From assembly GCA_036924285.1 (NCBI GenBank), contig JAYKYS010000010.1, positions 12,933,001 through 12,997,000 on the forward strand: 64,000 nucleotides of DNA, read 5' to 3'. How positions within the stretch are numbered: the first letter of the stretch is position 1; each line of letters begins with the position of its first letter. The DNA comes from Asterella californica (Eukaryota > Streptophyta > Marchantiopsida > Marchantiales > Aytoniaceae). Position numbers and translations under genes: made by a program. This document shows, piece by piece, positions 22,041 to 32,296 of this stretch. Under the pieces are notes generated by a model. That model saw nothing but the letters and a program-made list of their open reading frames with translations. It was not told the DNA's origin and searched no databases.

Positions 22041-23360
22041 TGTAGAGTTGAGAGTCTTCCTGGGAAGGACGAACCTTCTGGCTGTGATATGAGCTTGAAG
22101 GCTGTGTTCAATCTACTCAAGGAGGCGTTGGGCTTCAGGCTGTGGCTGGTTTGCTCAAAGGATAGGCTTCAGGTCCGAAGGTGATACTGAAAAACACTCA
22201 TATAAGTCTCTTGGCTCTTCTAATATGTTCAGGGAGCAAAGTTCAGGCTTAACTAGCAATGATAAGATCAGATGGCGAACTTTGACACTCAAGGTTGAGA
22301 AATATGTGAAGGTTCAGACTTCAGAACTCCTCCTACATGTTAATGAGGTCCTACTGGATACACATACGAAGTTTCAGCTTCAGATCAATTCAGAGCACTA
22401 AGATATGAGTAGAAACTTTCTGAGTAGAGAAATTATGGCAATTTCTGGTACCCAGATAGCTATTTCGACCTAGAACAGAGAATTGGCTTGACCATTTTGG
22501 AAAATTCTTACAGGATTTGCAGTACACAGCTTGCTGAACACTCCTGTGAAGTTGGGTCTCCTGATTCCACACAGAACTCCAGATCTCGCTCTCTGAAGTT
22601 GCTGTTCCAGATTGAGAGCTTTTCAGACCCCCTCAGCTTCAGCGGCCGCCCTGAATTACTCAGTCACTCAAATGATATGAAAAGTTTTGGACAGTCGTAG
22701 CCCAGCTGACAGTGAACGCAACCTCGAAGGTTTGAAGCGATTTCCTCAATTCTGCTGGAATTGACACTGAAAACCCCAAAATCAACAAAAGTGCAGCAGT
22801 TTTGGCACAATCCGAACTTCAATTTGGCATAACTCCTTGTTTATTGATCCAAATCGATCAAGAATTTCACTGACAGTGCTTGGCTCGACGAGCTCTATCT
22901 CCTTGTCCTCTCAGATTTTGCAGTGTCCCCACCAATTGCTCGAAATCCTCTTTAGAGCTCTGTTTCTAAACTTAGAGTTTTACAAAAGACAAAAATGGAC
23001 CAATGGGAGTTCATAGCTCCACTTGACTGTCCTTTTGTGCCTTAAACTACCTGGTAACTTATCTACACTCATAGGCTACCACGTCAAGCCCCCTAGAGTG
23101 CCAGCGTAAAACTTAAACTACCTAAAATGACACCCAGCCCCGAAAGATAACTTAAATCAGCTAGAAAGCGTGCATGGGCGACACGCAAATACAACCCATG
23201 AGCTTAAACCCCTATCAACATGGTAATCAACCTACTAAGACTCAAAATATATAACATCTTCCAAAAATGGACTTCTCTGAGGTCTTAACTTCACTCAGAG
23301 AGACTAACGCTTGACAGAGAAGTGAATCATTTACTATGTGAAATGATTCACATCACGACA
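22041..23360 (-). repeat. LTR-D, 3' LTR of Element 2
   Basis: Plus-strand limits TGTAGAGTTGAGAGTCTTCC and GATTCACATCACGACA. The same LTR occurs at 44318-45637 and as a solo copy at 53638-54958. Near its right end an 11-bp inverted repeat, GTGAATCATTT/AAATGATTCAC, lies just inside the terminus. The central part resembles the Element 3 LTR in reverse complement, including CTTGACGTGGTAGCCTATGA. Confidence 0.92.
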
Positions 23361-23373
23361 TCCACCCCCTCCA
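23361..23373 (-). promoter_or_regulatory. Polypurine tract of Element 2
   Basis: The minus strand reads TGGAGGGGGTGGA directly before the LTR start TGTCGTGATG. It aligns almost perfectly with Element 3 (37647-37658). Confidence 0.8.
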
Positions 23374-23406
23374 AACCTGCACATCCTCCGGTATGTGCCA
23401 ATCTCC

Positions 23407-24633
23407 TCAGTCTTTTGTTTGATCTTCATCATCGTCGCGTTCCTCTGCCTCAGTCTGTTCAGACACAAGGACATCTTCGTCTCTTGTTGTCCTCTGCTCT
23501 GACTCCAGAAAGTTGAATAACTCAACTGACCCTCCGCGTCTCTTGAACAGTTTCACACGTTTGCCAGCCACAGATAGCTTCAAAGGAGTACCATCCAACT
23601 CACGTAAACTATAAGTGACATTCTCATACACATCTAGCACAACATAAGGTCCGAACCATCTTCGAGAGAACTTACGAAGTGTAGAATGCTGATTCTCCAA
23701 CGTGCTATCATATACCAGAACCCAATCACCAACATGTATTGGCTTCGGTCGTAGTCGATGAGTCTTGTCAAAACGTTCCTTGTTTTTTACTCGAGCCACC
23801 TTCAGCCTCTCCTGCGCATCAGCAAGATCCTCCTCCCTTCGCTCCAACTGCCTAATACGTAAAGCAATGAAGCACGATCTATACCATCTTCTCACGGTAG
23901 CGTAGCCCATGTAGGAAATTACTCCTCAGCAGGCATGATCGGTTTCTGCCCCAGCATAAGCTCAACTGGCATATAGCCAGTCGTAGTACAGTGTGTAGTT
24001 CTATCCGTCCACAAAGCAAATAGAAGTAATCTCGGCCATTCTCTAGGCCTACCATCACATGCTTTCACTAAAGCATGAACAATAGAAGGGTGTCCTCGTT
24101 CACTCTTACCAATGTCCTCTGGATTCATAGCAGTGGTAAGTCGAAGCTTTACTCCATAACGAGCAAAAAACTCCTTCACTTCAGCGCCTCTCAACTCGCC
24201 TCTATCTGCACGTAATCCCCAACCGATCCATAGCGACAGATGATATCACGAACCTGCAGATATTCTCTGTAGTCTTCATCCGTAGTGCTCGTCCCTCCAC
24301 ATAGTTGGAGAGATCCTCTCGAGCCAACACCAAGTAACGCATCCCCCATAACCCCGGTGGCATCATCACAAGATCAAGAACCCACTGAAAATGAATACTA
24401 GGTGGATAAGTAGGTACAAGCCCATCTCTGTAACTGACCTTAGAGTAGAACTGGCAGTGCAAACACGACCCAACAAAGTCCAGCACGTCTTGATACAAAC
24501 CCTTCCACCAGTAACGCTCCTTCAGCTTCGTGTATGTAGCCCAGACTCCACGGTGTCCAGCCCACAAGGTGTCATGAAACTCTTTCAGCAGATTCAGCTT
24601 CGTCGGTTGATCATCCACTACTCTAGCAAGCAT
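23407..24633 (-). pseudogene. Element 2 integrase, frameshifted
   Basis: Reading leftward: zinc-binding domain with EFHDTLWAGHRG and SCLHCQ (24202-24633); core start WVLDLVMMPPG; the DRGEL motif lies at a frame break near 24200; then KSERGH carrying the catalytic glutamate (23919-24194); and the C-terminal domain with THRLRPKP, GDWVLVYDS, RRWFGPYVVLD and KRVKLFKRRGG (23407-23910). As in Element 3, 34 residues lie between the second catalytic Asp and the Glu when the break is bridged. Three frames are needed. It ends in an acidic tail; no chromodomain is seen. Confidence 0.85.
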
Positions 24634-24675
24634 TCCATCTCTTCTTTTCGGACGTTTTCATAGATAACCTTCACG

Positions 24676-26264
24676 TCAAAGATAACTGTACGCCTTCCGT
24701 CTGATCTCCTTGAACTCTGCATCACTCCATCCTTCTCTCCTGGATAACGAACTCAGATAAAATCCAATATCACGGAACTTATCCGTGTAAAACTCCTCGT
24801 TGAACGGTAGTGGTTCCAAGTCTGAAGTCCGTTGACCAACTTGGCACCAAACATCTCTCTTTTCTTCATTCTCCACCTCTGCAAACATCTCATCCTCATC
24901 TGTATAACGAGCCCTAGACAACATATCTGCAACTGGATTGTCCTTCCCTGCTATATGCTTTAGCTCAAGGTTCAGACTCCGGACATAAGCAATCGATTGC
25001 AGCATTGCTATGTCTGGTGTATTGCAGTTTGCTATCATACCCAACAAAGGCAAACAATCTGTTTCTAGTATCACACGAGCTCCTATCAAGAACTCTCGAT
25101 CTACCTTCATAGCAGTAACAGCTCCCCACAACTCACGCTTCACTTGAGGATAGTTACGTTGTCTATCTGTTAAGATCCGAGCTCTAAACCTTGAAACAAA
25201 CCGCACACCTTCTGCATCTTCTTGACCAATTGCCCATCCAATCGCCTTTGGACTCGTATCAACAGTCAGTACCACAGGTCTCCCACTCTCGTAGCTAAGC
25301 CTCCTTAATATAGGTCGAGACTTCAGAATCTCCTTCAGCTGCTCCATCGTCTCGTGATGTTCTTGCCGCCAAATAAACCTCTTTCCTTTTCTCAAAAGTG
25401 TAGATAGAGGCTCGGCAATGTGTGCATAATGAGGAATACTCACACGAAAGAACACACAAGCTCCTAAGAACCGCCAAACCTCAGTGATGTTGGTGCAATC
25501 AGCTATCCTTGCTATAGCGTCTACCTTCTTTGGGTTCGGACGTCTTCCAAAAGTACCACACAGATGACCTACCACCACAATCTCTGACATCCCAAAGCGA
25601 GATTTGGTACCTGACAGAGTGAGGTGTACCTCCTCCAAACGCATCAGAATCTTCTCCACATCTCGAATGTGGTCTGCAACAAACTTTCTGCAACCATCAG
25701 AAGTCACAGCTTCGTCTTTGTCTTCCACCGGACAGCCTTTCATGAGAATATCATCCAAAAACGGGATAGTGACCTCAGGTACAAACTCTAGTAACACATT
25801 ATGCATCGCATTCTGCATATGGGCTACTGAGTTTGTCGCACCCTGAGGAAGAGTACACATCCGCATCAAACTCAAAGGTGTACGCATGGTAGTCAAGTCT
25901 CTACTCTCCAAAGCAAGCTGAAACTGATCATAACCTGAAAACATCCAATACAATAGATTGACCTTCCAGCAAACGCCTCAACTACTTCATCAACCACAGG
26001 TCCTGTTTCAACATTTCGAATCGTGATGTTGTTGGTAGGCTGCAAGTCTTAGATGAAGCGCAGAGCTCCTGTCTTCTTAGGTACTGTGAACCATCGGCTA
26101 GAGTACGGAGCCATAGATGGTTCAAGAATACCCATCTGCATCCTCTCCTTCAGTAACTCAATCACCTTCGGTAGCAAGGCACGAGGGACTGGAATCGGCT
26201 TCAAGTCCCAAGGTACGTGAGGAACAGTGAAGATAACCATCAGAGCTATCACACTAGGATCCAC
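24676..26264 (-). pseudogene. Element 2 reverse transcriptase and RNase H, frameshifted
   Basis: The RT entry SSRWFTVPKKTGALRF lies at 26049-26264 and the remainder at 24676-25953. The palm has FSGYDQFQLALESRD, PQGATNSVAHM and the catalytic FLDDILMKG near 25750. RNase H shows LTVDTSPKAIGWAIGQ, VKRELWGAV and LETDCLPLLGM, then GKDNPVADMLSRARY near 24930. A stop and frame change lie between 25953 and 26049. The DTSP start of RNase H and the IGWA/VGQ words are shared with Element 3. Confidence 0.87.
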
Positions 26265-26989
26265 AAACCTATCTCCTCAGTCGAGAAAGAAAATGCCTTA
26301 CCATGGCTAACTATCATCTGTTCAAAAGCTCGTTTCTCCTCTTCAGTCAAGAAGCCACACCCTCCTATCTGGAGCTGCTCGAGTGTCTCTTGAGTAAACT
26401 TGTGTCCTACCTGGGTAGGATCTCTAAGCACAGGCTCAGCAGCCGCTAACTCCATCTGCTGCTGAGAATCAACAGGTAATTGGGTCGCAACAGGTCTCAC
26501 CTTCCTCGCTACAGCTTTATACTTGGCGTGTACTTCCGCTTCCTGATGTAAGCCACACCAACAGACTGCATCCTTCCATCCATTCTCCAGTCTCGGATGA
26601 GGACGATATCGCAAGTATGAGATAATCTCCTCATAGACTTCACGAGAATGGATGGGGATCACCACCCTACCTCCCATCTGTTCCATCAACTTATCTACAT
26701 CATCCAGCCAACGAACAAAAGACTGTACACCTACAAACTCCTCATAAACATCAGAAATCATCTCATCTTCCTTCAGAACTCCTGTACAACGTAGATTTGC
26801 TGTGTACTTCTCCATTTGCCTTCTACTCTTCTCAGTCAAATCCTCTATCCGCGTGAACTCACTCCAATCATCAAAACTGAAAGCCATCAAACCAGATTTC
26901 CAACTATGTACAGTGCAACTACTTTCTGAATCTTGAGCAGCCTTTCCATCAGTCTCATGTGATCCCTCAGGCTGCTCAAGCGGGATCAT
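26249..26989 (-). pseudogene. Element 2 N-terminal Pol linker
   Basis: About 246 codons of mostly charged sequence ahead of RT. The conserved part is HKFTQETLEQLQIGG, FLTEEEKRAFEQMIV and HGKAFSFSTEEIG near 26280-26430, which aligns with Element 3 residues about 140-190. The upstream portion varies. The frame breaks at 26249-26264 into the RT segment (LWILV in place of the expected VDPSV run). Confidence 0.75.
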
Positions 26990-27024
26990 AGTAGCAATAG
27001 ATCCATCACTCTCGCTATCCCGTC

Positions 27025-28149
27025 CTACGAGAGTGATTTCTGAAAACCCTTACTCCTACAGATAGGAGAATCTCTCAAGGTCTGTCGGTTTCGTTCGTGG
27101 TTCGTACGAACGGTCAGAAACTGCACAAAACGTCTATCATCTGGACTACGGATCCTAGCATAATGAGATCCGTCATCCATTATCTTGGTCTCCATTCGAA
27201 CTGCAGTGATATAAGGCTGATCAAGAATAACAAGATATGAAGCAGAAGACTGCACGAAGAAATGTTGATCCACATCCACATCACCTATCTTCACTTTCAC
27301 GTTAGGACAAGCGCCGTATAACTCACCCTTCTGGTTGTTTGCAACTCGTAGCACCCAACCATGGTTCAGCTCGATAGGTCATTGACCTCTCTCATACACC
27401 TCCCGTGACATGATGTTGATCTCAGATCCGTGATCAACTAAAGCAACAATAGGTTCAGCCAAACTTCCAAGACGAACTCGTGTAGCAGTTGTAGCACGAG
27501 CCCAATGTCTCTTTCTGAAATCGCTATCAGTAGCCGGACTCTCCTCGCCAGCTTCCTCATCATCGAACTCAATAGTGTTGGTACCAGCAACCAACGCTTC
27601 TTGCTGGTATCCCTTGTCATCAGCTTCTTGAAAATGCACCTTTCCAAACTCTGCATCATTCAGAGAAGCTCCTACTGCATCTATCATCTGACTCTCTACC
27701 TGCTCGGACATCACCTGTCTCTTGCGCTTGATGATGTCAATGATCAGTTCGTGAAACTCTCTCTTTGCAATACCAAGAACTTCCCGAAGAGAAAACTCGA
27801 TTCGCGCATCCAGTATCCTCTGCTCCAAGATGCTCTTCAGATCAGTAGAAGTTTCAATATCAGCTGTCAACTTGTAAGCCGGCCCCTTCTCCTTCTCTTG
27901 GGCAGTAAACCGCCTACCAGCAGTAGTTGGCTCCTGCTGGGATCTCTGCACGTCCTCCATAGGACCTAGTGCAGGTGGAGGAGCTACAGAAGTAGACGGG
28001 ATGTCCTTAGGAAGAGCCGCTCGTCTCCTTGTGACTCTTCGTCTATCCCTAGTCTCCTCAGGAATTCCAGTATCAAGTTCAGAGGCTTCTCGTCGCCTCT
28101 TTTCCTCCACAGAAGCATCCTGCCAATGAACGTGTCTATCTACATCCAA
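27025..28149 (-). pseudogene. Element 2 aspartic protease region
   Basis: Two segments (27379-28149 and 27025-27354) separated by a stop. The first ends with the active-site loop IVALVDHGSEINIMSREVYE near 27400-27440, with D-H-G instead of D-[ST]-G. The second continues with RVANNQKGELYGACPNVKV, then VILDQPYITAVRMET (ILG/ILD flap-partner motif) and NHERNRQTLRD. The segment ends with codons GGT TTT as part of the heptamer GGGTTTT (plus-strand AAAACCC 27043-27049), the same slippery site as in Element 3. A conserved upstream block is EVLGIAKREFHELIIDIIKR. Confidence 0.82.
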
Positions 28150-28185
28150 GATTGCTCTGATAGAAGCAGCATCTACAGGATCTCC

Positions 28186-28491
28186 TCATCCTGTGACCCT
28201 ACGAATAGACTCGGCTCCTCTCTTCAGTATCTCAGAAGGAACTGGAGTCACACTCTTCTCAGCAGTCCTATCTAGCAATGTAGGACTAGAAGAGACCTCA
28301 ATATGCCCAGCATATACATCACAATTTACCAGCGGTGTCATTAACGCAGTTGTTGTTGTAGCCGCAACAATCTGAGGTAGACTCCTCATGCCTCCTCGCC
28401 CAAACTGCGTGCTCAATGGCTCTCCAGTAGAAGAAAGGTGCAGCCTACCGTTCTGATAGTGTAGTGACGCAGGATTACTCCTTTTGCCCAT
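28186..28491 (-). pseudogene. Element 2 gag, part after the Element 4 insertion
   Basis: The real gag sequence here is to the left of 28460: the minus strand encodes QNGRLHLSSTGEPLSTQFGR, matching Element 3 DGKIHLRETGMMLGTNFGKG, then GGMRSLPQIV. Codons to the right of 28460 belong to Element 4. Element 4 interrupts gag between VVRY (43135-43150 side) and QNG. It continues towards the protease region with a stop near 28186. Confidence 0.75.
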
Positions 28492-30074
28492 TTAGTATAC
28501 AAGATATTGTTCCCACAGAGGATTTACGCAAGTAACGCTGCTCTAAGTTCTAAGATCTGTTCAAACACACAAACACACGGGTTTGGTCTAGAAATCCCGT
28601 CTTCTCACAAAACCACACAAAACCACACGTCTTCCAGACACGCCAAATGGTGCTCTGGAACTACCCAAACAACTACCAACTAAAATATCACACAATTATT
28701 CACAGAGAAGCTCGGGAAGACGATCTTCCTGCTTCCATGTTGCTTCTTCCGGTCTTCTCGATACCGTCTTCCCGAAGCGATTCTTGTCTTCTGGGGGTTC
28801 AGCTCGTCTTCTCACACCTCCAGAAGGCTGCCCTGCTTCGCAGAAGTCGACTAGCAACGGTCATTACACCTTCTTCTCACACTCACATTCCAACGGGTTA
28901 GATTAATCACAGGGTGTATGCCTCATGTAGTCTTCCCAGGCTTCTGCCTAAGGAAATGGTCTTCCTGCAGCACTACAACGACATTCACCTTCACGGAAGC
29001 TCAATAGAAGTCTCGGAAGCTCACTAGAAGAAAGTAAGAAGATGGGGAAGATGGGAGAAGATGGGAAAGATAAGAAAATCCAAACAAGAGAAAACAAGAT
29101 GAAAAGAGGCAATTAAGATTCCGACAGGCTTCTAGTCCGGATCTTGACTAACAAGCCATCCCTGCTTGTAATAGTTTGGGGAGGAAGACAACAAACGTGA
29201 GTACTGTTGCACCGTCTTCTACTCGAGGATGTCGTCTTCTGCTGTGGGAAGAAGGCTTCTTTCTTCTTCACTTCGCTGCTCTGACTACTCTGTCTTCTGG
29301 GATCCCTTACCCATAAGACCGTTCGTACGTAGATCCCAAGTGCTCTACTGAACGAGCCAAGCTATACTTCCACAACTGCTGACAGTCACCGTCACTCAAG
29401 AAGAACACTTCCCATGCACAATTGGGAGCGAATTCAAGGAACCCACCATCCAGAAGACATGAGCAAAGTTTCTGCACTCAAATCCACAATCTATTCCCCG
29501 AGAAGAAGTCACAATGGTATTGGGAAGCTCACTCCCTCTACTTCCTGTGTCTACTCCTCGACACACCAGTCTAGCTAACAGGATTGCACGAGGATGCCGT
29601 TCCCTGTTCCTAGACTATCCACTACTTCTATCTACATCTTCGAACCACTGCTGGTACAAGTATGCAGACCCCTCCTGTGTATTCCAAGACTATTCGTATG
29701 TTTCCAACAACGGGTGTAGTGCGAAGAACTATCTATCAGGTGTCTTCTCTCTAATGTGTCTAGTCTGCCTGCTCCATAGAATCGACTACTGAACTTTTCA
29801 GAACTGGCAGAACTCTATCTCTTACTCTACGATCCTACTTATGTCGCTGCCATGAGAACTAGGGGAGACGATCACCAGGGAGAGAGAGGCTCACCAGGAG
29901 GTTGTCACCTCACATGCAAGCGGTTCCCCTGCTCGAATTGGTCATCCACCTTGTCCTTCCTACGCTACCTATGCTGCCACATGGTATCCTAACTAATATT
30001 ACACGGAAAAACTGTCACTCTTAAGATAGCATGTTCGATCTTACTATATTTGGAATTGTCAATGGAGTTACAAA
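28460..30074. other. Element 4 left flank, no recognisable gene
   Basis: It holds many GTCTTC and GAAGAC words, for example near 28718, 28760, 29205-29235 and 29450. Open frames at 28647-28901 and 29514-29792 (+) are low-complexity and have no domains. It would be the 3' untranslated or terminal part of the minus-strand ORF ending at 30075. Confidence 0.4.
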
Positions 30075-30325
30075 CTACTCAGATTGCACGGAGGCAATCT
30101 TTACCTGATCTGCTCCTATCGGAGCTCCTAACGTGGCTTTTGATAAGCTAGAAAGCCCTGCAGTTACCTCGGGTGTCACTGAGGTGACTTCCTCCTCATC
30201 GTCTCTTGCTGGCCCTGCTGTCGCTGCTGTTGCGTCTTCCTCGGCTTCGGCTTCTGCTTCGGAAGACAGATGCGTCTTTTGGGAAGCGGAGTCGACCGGT
30301 TCTTCTTCCGTCTTCTGAGGCACGG
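30075..30325 (-). pseudogene. C-terminal end of the Element 4 coiled-coil ORF
   Basis: The minus strand encodes PQKTEEEPVDSASQKTHL followed by an acidic EAEAEAEED run and a Thr/Ser-rich tail, ending at 30075. It is in frame with the segment ending at 39035 once Element 3 (30326-39030) and one copy of the 4-bp duplication ACGG are removed. So it is the interrupted tail of the same ORF and not a separate gene. The function is unknown. Confidence 0.7.
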
Positions 30326-31698
30326 TGTCGCGCCATTTGGCGGCTACATGCTTGACTTCTACTCCGACGCTTAGGTTTGATAGTTCTAGAAGTTAGCTCA
30401 TATTACTTCTAGTCCTTTATGTATATGTTTGACACCTTTGCATATGGTGTTAACACTATTTTGAGTCCTAGTAGGTTGATAGTATGTTAGTTATCTTGTT
30501 CAAGCATTTGTGCGCTTGTGCAAGTGACTTCTTACTTGTCTATGACGTTCAATGTACATAACTTAGGATTTCCATGCTGATAGGGGTTTGAGCTCATGGG
30601 TTGTACTTACTTGTCGCCCATGCACGCTTTCTAGCTAATTTAAGTTATTTTTCGGGACTATGTGTCATTTTAGGTAGTTTAAGTTTTACGATGGCACTCT
30701 AGGGGGCTTGACGTGGTAGCCTATGAGTGTAGAAAAGTTACCAGGTAGTTTAAGGCACAAAAGGACAGTCAAGTGGAGCTATGAACTCCCATTGGTCCAT
30801 TTTTGTCTTTTGTGAAACTCTAAGTTTAGAAACAGAGCTCTAGAGGAGAGTTCGAGCAATTGGTGAGGTATCTTCGAAATCTGAGAACACAGGAAGAGAG
30901 AGCTCGTCGTGCCAAGCACTGTCAGTGAAATTTTTGCTCGATTTGGATCAATAAACAAGGAGTTATGCCCAATTGAAATTCGGATTGTGCCAAAACTGCG
31001 TCACTTTTGTTGATTTTGGGGTTTTCGGTGCCAATTGCAGCAGAATTGAGGAAATCACTTCAAAACTTCGTGGTTGCGTTCACTGTCAGGAGGGCTACGA
31101 CTGTCCAAAAAGTTTCGTATCATTTGAGTAATTGAGTAATTCAGGGCGGCCGCTGAAGCAGAGGGGGTCTGAAAAGCTCTTAATCTAGAGCAGCGACTTT
31201 AGAGAAGGAGATCTGGAGTTCTACAAACATTCAGGAGTCCCAACTTCACAGGGATGTTCAGCATCCTGTAGATTTGAAATACTGTGAGAAGATTTGAAAT
31301 TCATCGAGCCAATTCTCTGTTCTATGTCTGAATAGCTGTCTAGGTACCAGAAATTGCCATAATTCTCTTATTCAGAACTTTTCTGTTCATATCTCCGTGT
31401 CAGAATTTGATCTCAGGTTGAAACTTCGTCTGTGAGTTCAGTAGTACCTCATTTGCATGTAGGGGAAGTTTAGAGGTCTAAACCTTCATAGTTTTCCTCT
31501 CTTTGAGTGTCAAAGTTCACCGCTTAAGCCTATTACTACCAGTGAGACCTAAATTTCGCTTTTTGAGCATATCAGAGGATCCTACACTCCTGTGTGAGTG
31601 TTTATAGCTCCTGTTGTGACCTGAAAGCCAACCTCTTGAGTAAACAACCACAGCCAGAAGCCCGGCGCTTTCCTAGGTAGACGGATCACACTCCGACA
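30326..31698 (+). repeat. 5' LTR of Element 3
   Basis: 1373 bp, from TGTCGCGCCATTTGGCGG to GGATCACACTCCGACA. The first bases contain a small inverted repeat, CGCCAttTGGCG. It differs from the 3' LTR at visible sites near 31115, 31134, 31250, 31266, 31460 and 31676. Regions around 30600-30800 align with LTR-D in reverse complement, showing that the families are related. Confidence 0.94.
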
Positions 31699-31709
31699 TA
31701 CTCTCTTTT

Positions 31710-31727
31710 TGGTGAACTCGACGTGAA
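31710..31727 (+). promoter_or_regulatory. Primer-binding-like site of Element 3
   Basis: TGGTGAACTCGACGTGAA begins 11 bp after the LTR end (TACTCTCTTTT). TGG is the expected complement of a tRNA CCA end. The Element C site at 21375-21392 is similar. The 11-bp gap is larger than usual. The tRNA is not identified. Confidence 0.5.
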
Positions 31728-31774
31728 ACACCTAGGGTGGGAGTTTTCTTGAGAGTGTTACAGGATCAGATATC

Positions 31775-32296
31775 ATGGCCAACCAAGGATCATCAAGTGG
31801 AGGTGTTGCTGCTGCTCAGCAACCTATTCAGTTTGATGCTGCTACGATGAAGATGTTCCAAGCTTTTTCCATGTTTATGCAGCAGCAGCAGAGCACAGAG
31901 AGGAAGGAGGTATTAGCAACCAAGGCGTTGCAATCGGTGGTGCATCAGATGGATCAGTTCAAGGGGACAGATATTTCCAAGTATGTGCGATACTATGCTA
32001 GGGAGATGGAGGTGAACAAGGTACCTGAGAAGGAGATGGTGGAGAACTTTGAACTTGCTGTTGTCCCTGAGATTCGTGGGCGTGTGAAGGAGCTCAAGCA
32101 GCAGCAAGGACAGAGTTGGGAGAGCTTTATGCGCGCTTTGAAGGAGGAGTACTACACTGAAGATTCAGAGAGGGTGACCAAGAGAACATTCTTGGAGTGG
32201 GTGGTGAAACCTAACAAAGGTTTGTCTGTAAATGAGTTGTTAAGGAGTTTGATCGTCAATATGCTCAGCTTTCTAGGACAGAGAAGCTTACACTAG
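31775..32296 (+). pseudogene. Element 3 gag, capsid N-terminal part
   Basis: Starts at the first ATG after the leader (GATATCATGGCC). Motifs are AATMKMFQAFSMFMQQQQ, ISKYVRYYAREMEVNK, LAVVPEIRGRVKELK, SWESFMRALKEEYY and RVTKRTFLEW, the capsid fold of this lineage, which packages the element RNA. After NELLR the frame is lost; the expected continuation (EFDRQYAQLSRTEK) is in the -1 frame, which opens at 32236. Element 2 has an Arg-Glu-Phe-Asp at the equivalent site, so a single G lost from GGG near 32245 explains it. No slippery heptamer is seen here. Either the copy is disabled or the base was lost in assembly. Confidence 0.85.

Noticed and set aside
32236..32260. A second programmed frameshift in Element 3 gag
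   Set aside because: No X XXY YYZ heptamer or downstream hairpin is visible, and a lost G explains the shift.
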